Source: Staphylococcus lugdunensis | Lineage (GTDB): Bacteria; Bacillota; Bacilli; Staphylococcales; Staphylococcaceae | DNA length: 64,000 nucleotides | Assembly: GCF_002901705.1 (NCBI RefSeq) | Contig: NZ_PPPV01000012.1 | Coordinates: forward strand, 279,451 to 343,450 | Direction: 5' to 3' | Part shown: piece by piece, positions 61,501 through 64,000 of the stretch | How positions within the stretch are numbered: the stretch's first letter is position 1 | How the letters are laid out: each line of letters begins with the position of its first letter | Translations under genes and position numbers: made by a program | Notes under the pieces: model-generated | Databases searched by the model: none | Seen by the model: the letters and a program-made list of their open reading frames with translations, nothing else | Told to the model about the DNA's origin: nothing

Positions 61501-61593
61501 TTGCATAAATGGCACTAAACTTGTTAATAATAATGCTGCCACAACTGCAACCAACATGACGATAATAATAACTCTTAAAACTTTGTTATTCAA
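61498..61593 (-). CDS. Prli42-like small membrane protein (31 aa)
   Basis: A 31-residue ORF: a short basic start (MNNKVLR) and one membrane helix (VIIIVMLVAVVAALLLTSLV). TTG start with an excellent AAGGAGCG ribosome-binding site 6 bases upstream. It looks like the DUF4044/Prli42 family of single-pass microproteins; in Listeria, Prli42 anchors the stressosome to the membrane. The stressosome proteins are not in the window, so its role here is unknown. Located between the UPF0421 gene and an M20 peptidase. Confidence 0.75.
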   Translation of the reverse strand: MNNKVLRVIIIVMLVAVVAALLLTSLVPFMQ

Positions 61594-61748
61594 TTGAAAC
61601 GCTCCTTAACACTGTATGATAATGTTATAAAATTTATATATAAAATAACCTTATATGATTTACTTCAAAATGGCAATCATTATATTTTCTCTGTTAACTC
61701 AAGTCAGTTAAACTATAATCATAAGTTTTAAAAGAAGGAGTGGGCAAG

Positions 61749-62873
61749 GTGATTAACCAATCGCGATTAGTTGATACATTTTTAGAATTGGTACAAATCG
61801 ACTCAGAAACGGGTCATGAATCAGTAATTCAACCCATATTAAAAACTAAATTAAAACAATTAGGGTTAAATGTAATTGAAGATCAAGCCAGTCAGCATGA
61901 TGGTTTAGGTGCAAACAATTTAATTTGTACATTACCAAGTAATATTACGAATAGAGATGTTGATAAAATTTATTTTACGAGTCATATGGATACCGTCGTT
62001 CCTGGTGTAAATATTCAACCTGAAATTAAAGAAGACGGCTATATTTATTCTGATGGCACTACGGTTTTAGGGGCTGACGATAAAGCAGGATTAGCAGCTA
62101 TTATAGAAATGATTCGGCACATCCAAGAACACAATATTTTACATGGACAAATTCAATTCATTATTACCGTAGGGGAAGAATCAGGATTATTAGGAGCTAA
62201 AGCACTTGATGACAGTCTTTTAGATGCTGATTATGGTTTTGCTGTAGATGCTAGTGTAGATGTTGGCACAACCGTAACTGGTGCACCTACTCAAATGCTT
62301 TTAGAGGCAATCATTAAAGGTAAAACAGCGCATGCAAGTACTCCTAATAAAGGTGTTAGTGCGATAAATATTGCTGCAAAAGCAATTAGTAAGATGAAAT
62401 TAGGCCAAATTGATAATGTGACTACAGCTAATATTGGTAAATTTCATGGTGGCGCTGCTACAAATATTGTTGCTGACGAAGTTGTTTTAGAGGCAGAAGC
62501 AAGATCTCATTCCGATACAATGATCAAACAACAAATACATCATATGAAAGAAACGTTTGAATCTACAGCTAAAGCATTGGGTGGCGCTGCTGAAGTAAAT
62601 GTAGTAAAAAGTTATCCTGGTTTTAAAATTCCCGACGACGCACTTGTCACTCAAATTGCTGTAAATAGTGCCCATGCATTAGGCTTATCTGGAGATACTG
62701 TAATTTCAGGTGGCGGTTCAGATGGAAGTATTATCAATATGTTAGGCATTCCTACTGTGATATTAGGCGTTGGTTATGAAGCCATCCACACTACATCAGA
62801 AAGAATTTCAGTGACTGCTTTATGTCAATTAACTGAGCAACTAATTAAAATCGTTGAAAATGTAGCTAAGTAA
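61749..62873 (+). CDS. M20 family metallopeptidase (PepT-like)
   Basis: Cytosolic dizinc aminopeptidase or tripeptidase-like enzyme, 374 aa. Zinc-site motifs FTSHMDTVVPG, GADDKAGLAAI and TVGEESGLLGA are visible, along with a dimerisation domain (about 180-290). I chose GTG 61749 because AAGGAG ends 8 bases before it; GTG 61740 is inside that site. Close to YqjE/PepT-like proteins; exact substrate is unknown. Confidence 0.9.
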   Translation: MINQSRLVDTFLELVQIDSETGHESVIQPILKTKLKQLGLNVIEDQASQHDGLGANNLICTLPSNITNRDVDKIYFTSHMDTVVPGVNIQPEIKEDGYIYSDGTTVLGADDKAGLAAIIEMIRHIQEHNILHGQIQFIITVGEESGLLGAKALDDSLLDADYGFAVDASVDVGTTVTGAPTQMLLEAIIKGKTAHASTPNKGVSAINIAAKAISKMKLGQIDNVTTANIGKFHGGAATNIVADEVVLEAEARSHSDTMIKQQIHHMKETFESTAKALGGAAEVNVVKSYPGFKIPDDALVTQIAVNSAHALGLSGDTVISGGGSDGSIINMLGIPTVILGVGYEAIHTTSERISVTALCQLTEQLIKIVENVAK

Positions 62874-62948
62874 GTTTATGTAAGATGAAGTATACTCATA
62901 ATATATGATACAATACTAATGAAAAACTGAACAAGAGAGGTAAGTAAT

Positions 62949-64000
62949 ATGACACAACAAATCGGTGTAGTAGGTTTGGCAGTAATGGGGAAAAACTTGG
63001 CGTGGAATATAGAATCACGCGGTTACAGTGTTTCTGTGTTTAACCGTTCTAGACAAAAAACGGATGAAATGGTAGAAGAATCAAAAGGAAAAAATATTCA
63101 TCCAACTTATAGTTTAGAGGAGTTTGTTAAGTCCCTAGAAAAACCTCGTAAAATTTTACTCATGGTAAAAGCTGGTCCTGCTACAGATGCAACTATAGAT
63201 AGTTTGTTACCTTTATTAGATGATGATGATATTCTTATTGACGGAGGAAATACAAATTACCAAGATACGATTCGTCGAAATAAAGCGTTAGCCCAAAGCG
63301 GCATTAATTTCATAGGCATGGGTGTATCTGGTGGAGAAGTAGGGGCTCTTACTGGTCCTTCTTTGATGCCTGGTGGACAAGAAGCAGCATACAATAAAGT
63401 AAGTGATATTTTAGATGCTATAGCTGCGAAAGCTAAAGACGGTGCTTCTTGTGTAGAATATATTGGTCCTAATGGTGCAGGCCATTACGTGAAAATGGTC
63501 CATAACGGTATTGAATATGCCGATATGCAATTAATCGCGGAAAGTTATGCTATGATGAAAGACCTATTAGGTATGTCACATGAAGAGATTTCGAAAACAT
63601 TCAAAAATTGGAATGGTGGTGAATTAGAAAGCTATTTAATCGAAATCACTGGAGATATCTTTACAAAATTAGACGAAAGTCATGATGCTTTAGTAGAAAA
63701 AATTCTTGATACTGCTGGCCAAAAAGGAACTGGTAAATGGACATCGATTAACGCGTTAGAATTGGGTATTCCATTAACAATTATTACAGAATCAGTATTT
63801 GCTCGTTTTATTTCATCCATAAAAGAAGAACGTGTCAATGCTTCCAAATTATTAAATGGACCAAACGCTACATTTGACGGTGACAAAGATGAATTCTTAG
63901 AAAAAATTCGTAAAGCTTTATATATGAGTAAAATTTGTTCTTATGCTCAAGGTTTTGCTCAAATGCGCAAAGCAAGTGAAGAAAACGAATGGAATCTTAA
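62949..64000 (+). CDS. gnd: 6-phosphogluconate dehydrogenase, N-terminal part
   Basis: NADP-dependent oxidative decarboxylation of 6-phosphogluconate in the pentose phosphate pathway. The gene starts with ATG after AGAGAGGTAAG and is open to the window edge (350 complete codons). NADP-binding [13 protein letters not shown], substrate motif [10 protein letters not shown] and [19 protein letters not shown] are intact, as is [16 protein letters not shown]. The full protein is about 468 aa, so roughly the last quarter is missing. The leader holds a TACAAT (62909-62914) that may be the -10 box. Confidence 0.96.
   Translation, partial: MTQQIGVVGLAVMGKNLAWNIESRGYSVSVFNRSRQKTDEMVEESKGKNIHPTYSLEEFVKSLEKPRKILLMVKAGPATDATIDSLLPLLDDDDILIDGGNTNYQDTIRRNKALAQSGINFIGMGVSGGEVGALTGPSLMPGGQEAAYNKVSDILDAIAAKAKDGASCVEYIGPNGAGHYVKMVHNGIEYADMQLIAESYAMMKDLLGMSHEEISKTFKNWNGGELESYLIEITGDIFTKLDESHDALVEKILDTAGQKGTGKWTSINALELGIPLTIITESVFARFISSIKEERVNASKLLNGPNATFDGDKDEFLEKIRKALYMSKICSYAQGFAQMRKASEENEWNL

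Overview
This window is a stretch of core chromosome from a low-GC Gram-positive bacterium of the genus Staphylococcus. The gene order matches the Staphylococcus aureus block that runs from dnaK-dnaJ through sigA, sodA, comG, gcv, acc and bkd to gnd, and the proteins look like close but clearly substituted versions of the S. aureus ones as I remember them. Degenerate STAR-like GC-rich repeats, a known feature of S. aureus and its relatives, are also present. My best guess is a species just outside S. aureus itself (S. simiae would be one candidate). I could not run a comparison, so the species is inference.

Layout, left to right. (1) 1-5.6 kb: the end of dnaK, dnaJ, the methyltransferase genes prmA and rsmE, the tRNA methylthiotransferase mtaB, and rpsU. 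(2) 6.1-8.5 kb: a flotillin operon (NfeD-like protein, FloA, a TM-anchored partner). (3) 8.8-12.6 kb: phoH, ybeY, dgkA, cdd, era, recO. (4) 12.8-14.4 kb, minus strand: glyS behind a glycine T-box. (5) 14.5-22.4 kb: ccpN, ppfK, dnaG, sigA, trmK, a Nif3-like gene and cshB. (6) 22.4-28.9 kb: nfo, the zinc uptake operon zurA-zurM-zur, sodA, pbp3, rpmG. (7) 29.2-37.5 kb: a housekeeping operon (folate ligase, rhomboid, YqgQ, glucokinase, YqgV, metallo-hydrolase), then a complete comG pilus operon and aroK. (8) 37.5-43.3 kb: the glycine riboswitch and gcvT-gcvPA-gcvPB, a rhodanese, lipM. (9) 43.3-46.3 kb: a repeat-rich noncoding island, two minus-strand envelope genes, pepQ, efp. (10) 46.5-54.1 kb: accB-accC, an Asp23-family gene, nusB, xseA-xseB, ispA, argR, recN. 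(11) 54.1-64 kb: a phosphate-acyltransferase-like gene, the branched-chain 2-oxoacid dehydrogenase operon, a bacilliredoxin, a UPF0421 membrane protein, a 31-residue Prli42-like protein, an M20 peptidase and the start of gnd.

Shared themes. Two RNA devices respond to glycine status from opposite sides: the T-box turns glyS on when tRNA-Gly is uncharged, and the riboswitch couples free glycine to the glycine cleavage system. Lipoate links gcv, lipM and bkd, since LipM starts the protein lipoylation that GcvH and the BkdB E2 need. Zinc uptake sits beside manganese/iron superoxide dismutase.

I see no mobile element with a transposase, no prophage, no CRISPR array, no rRNA or tRNA gene, and no clear new multi-gene system. 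The points most worth a second look are small: an unusual Cys159-Ile160 pair at the metal-specificity position of SodA, apparent AUU and AUA start codons for dgkA and ccpN, a hairpin that buries the comGA ribosome-binding site, and inverted dispersed repeats around rhodanese-lipM.
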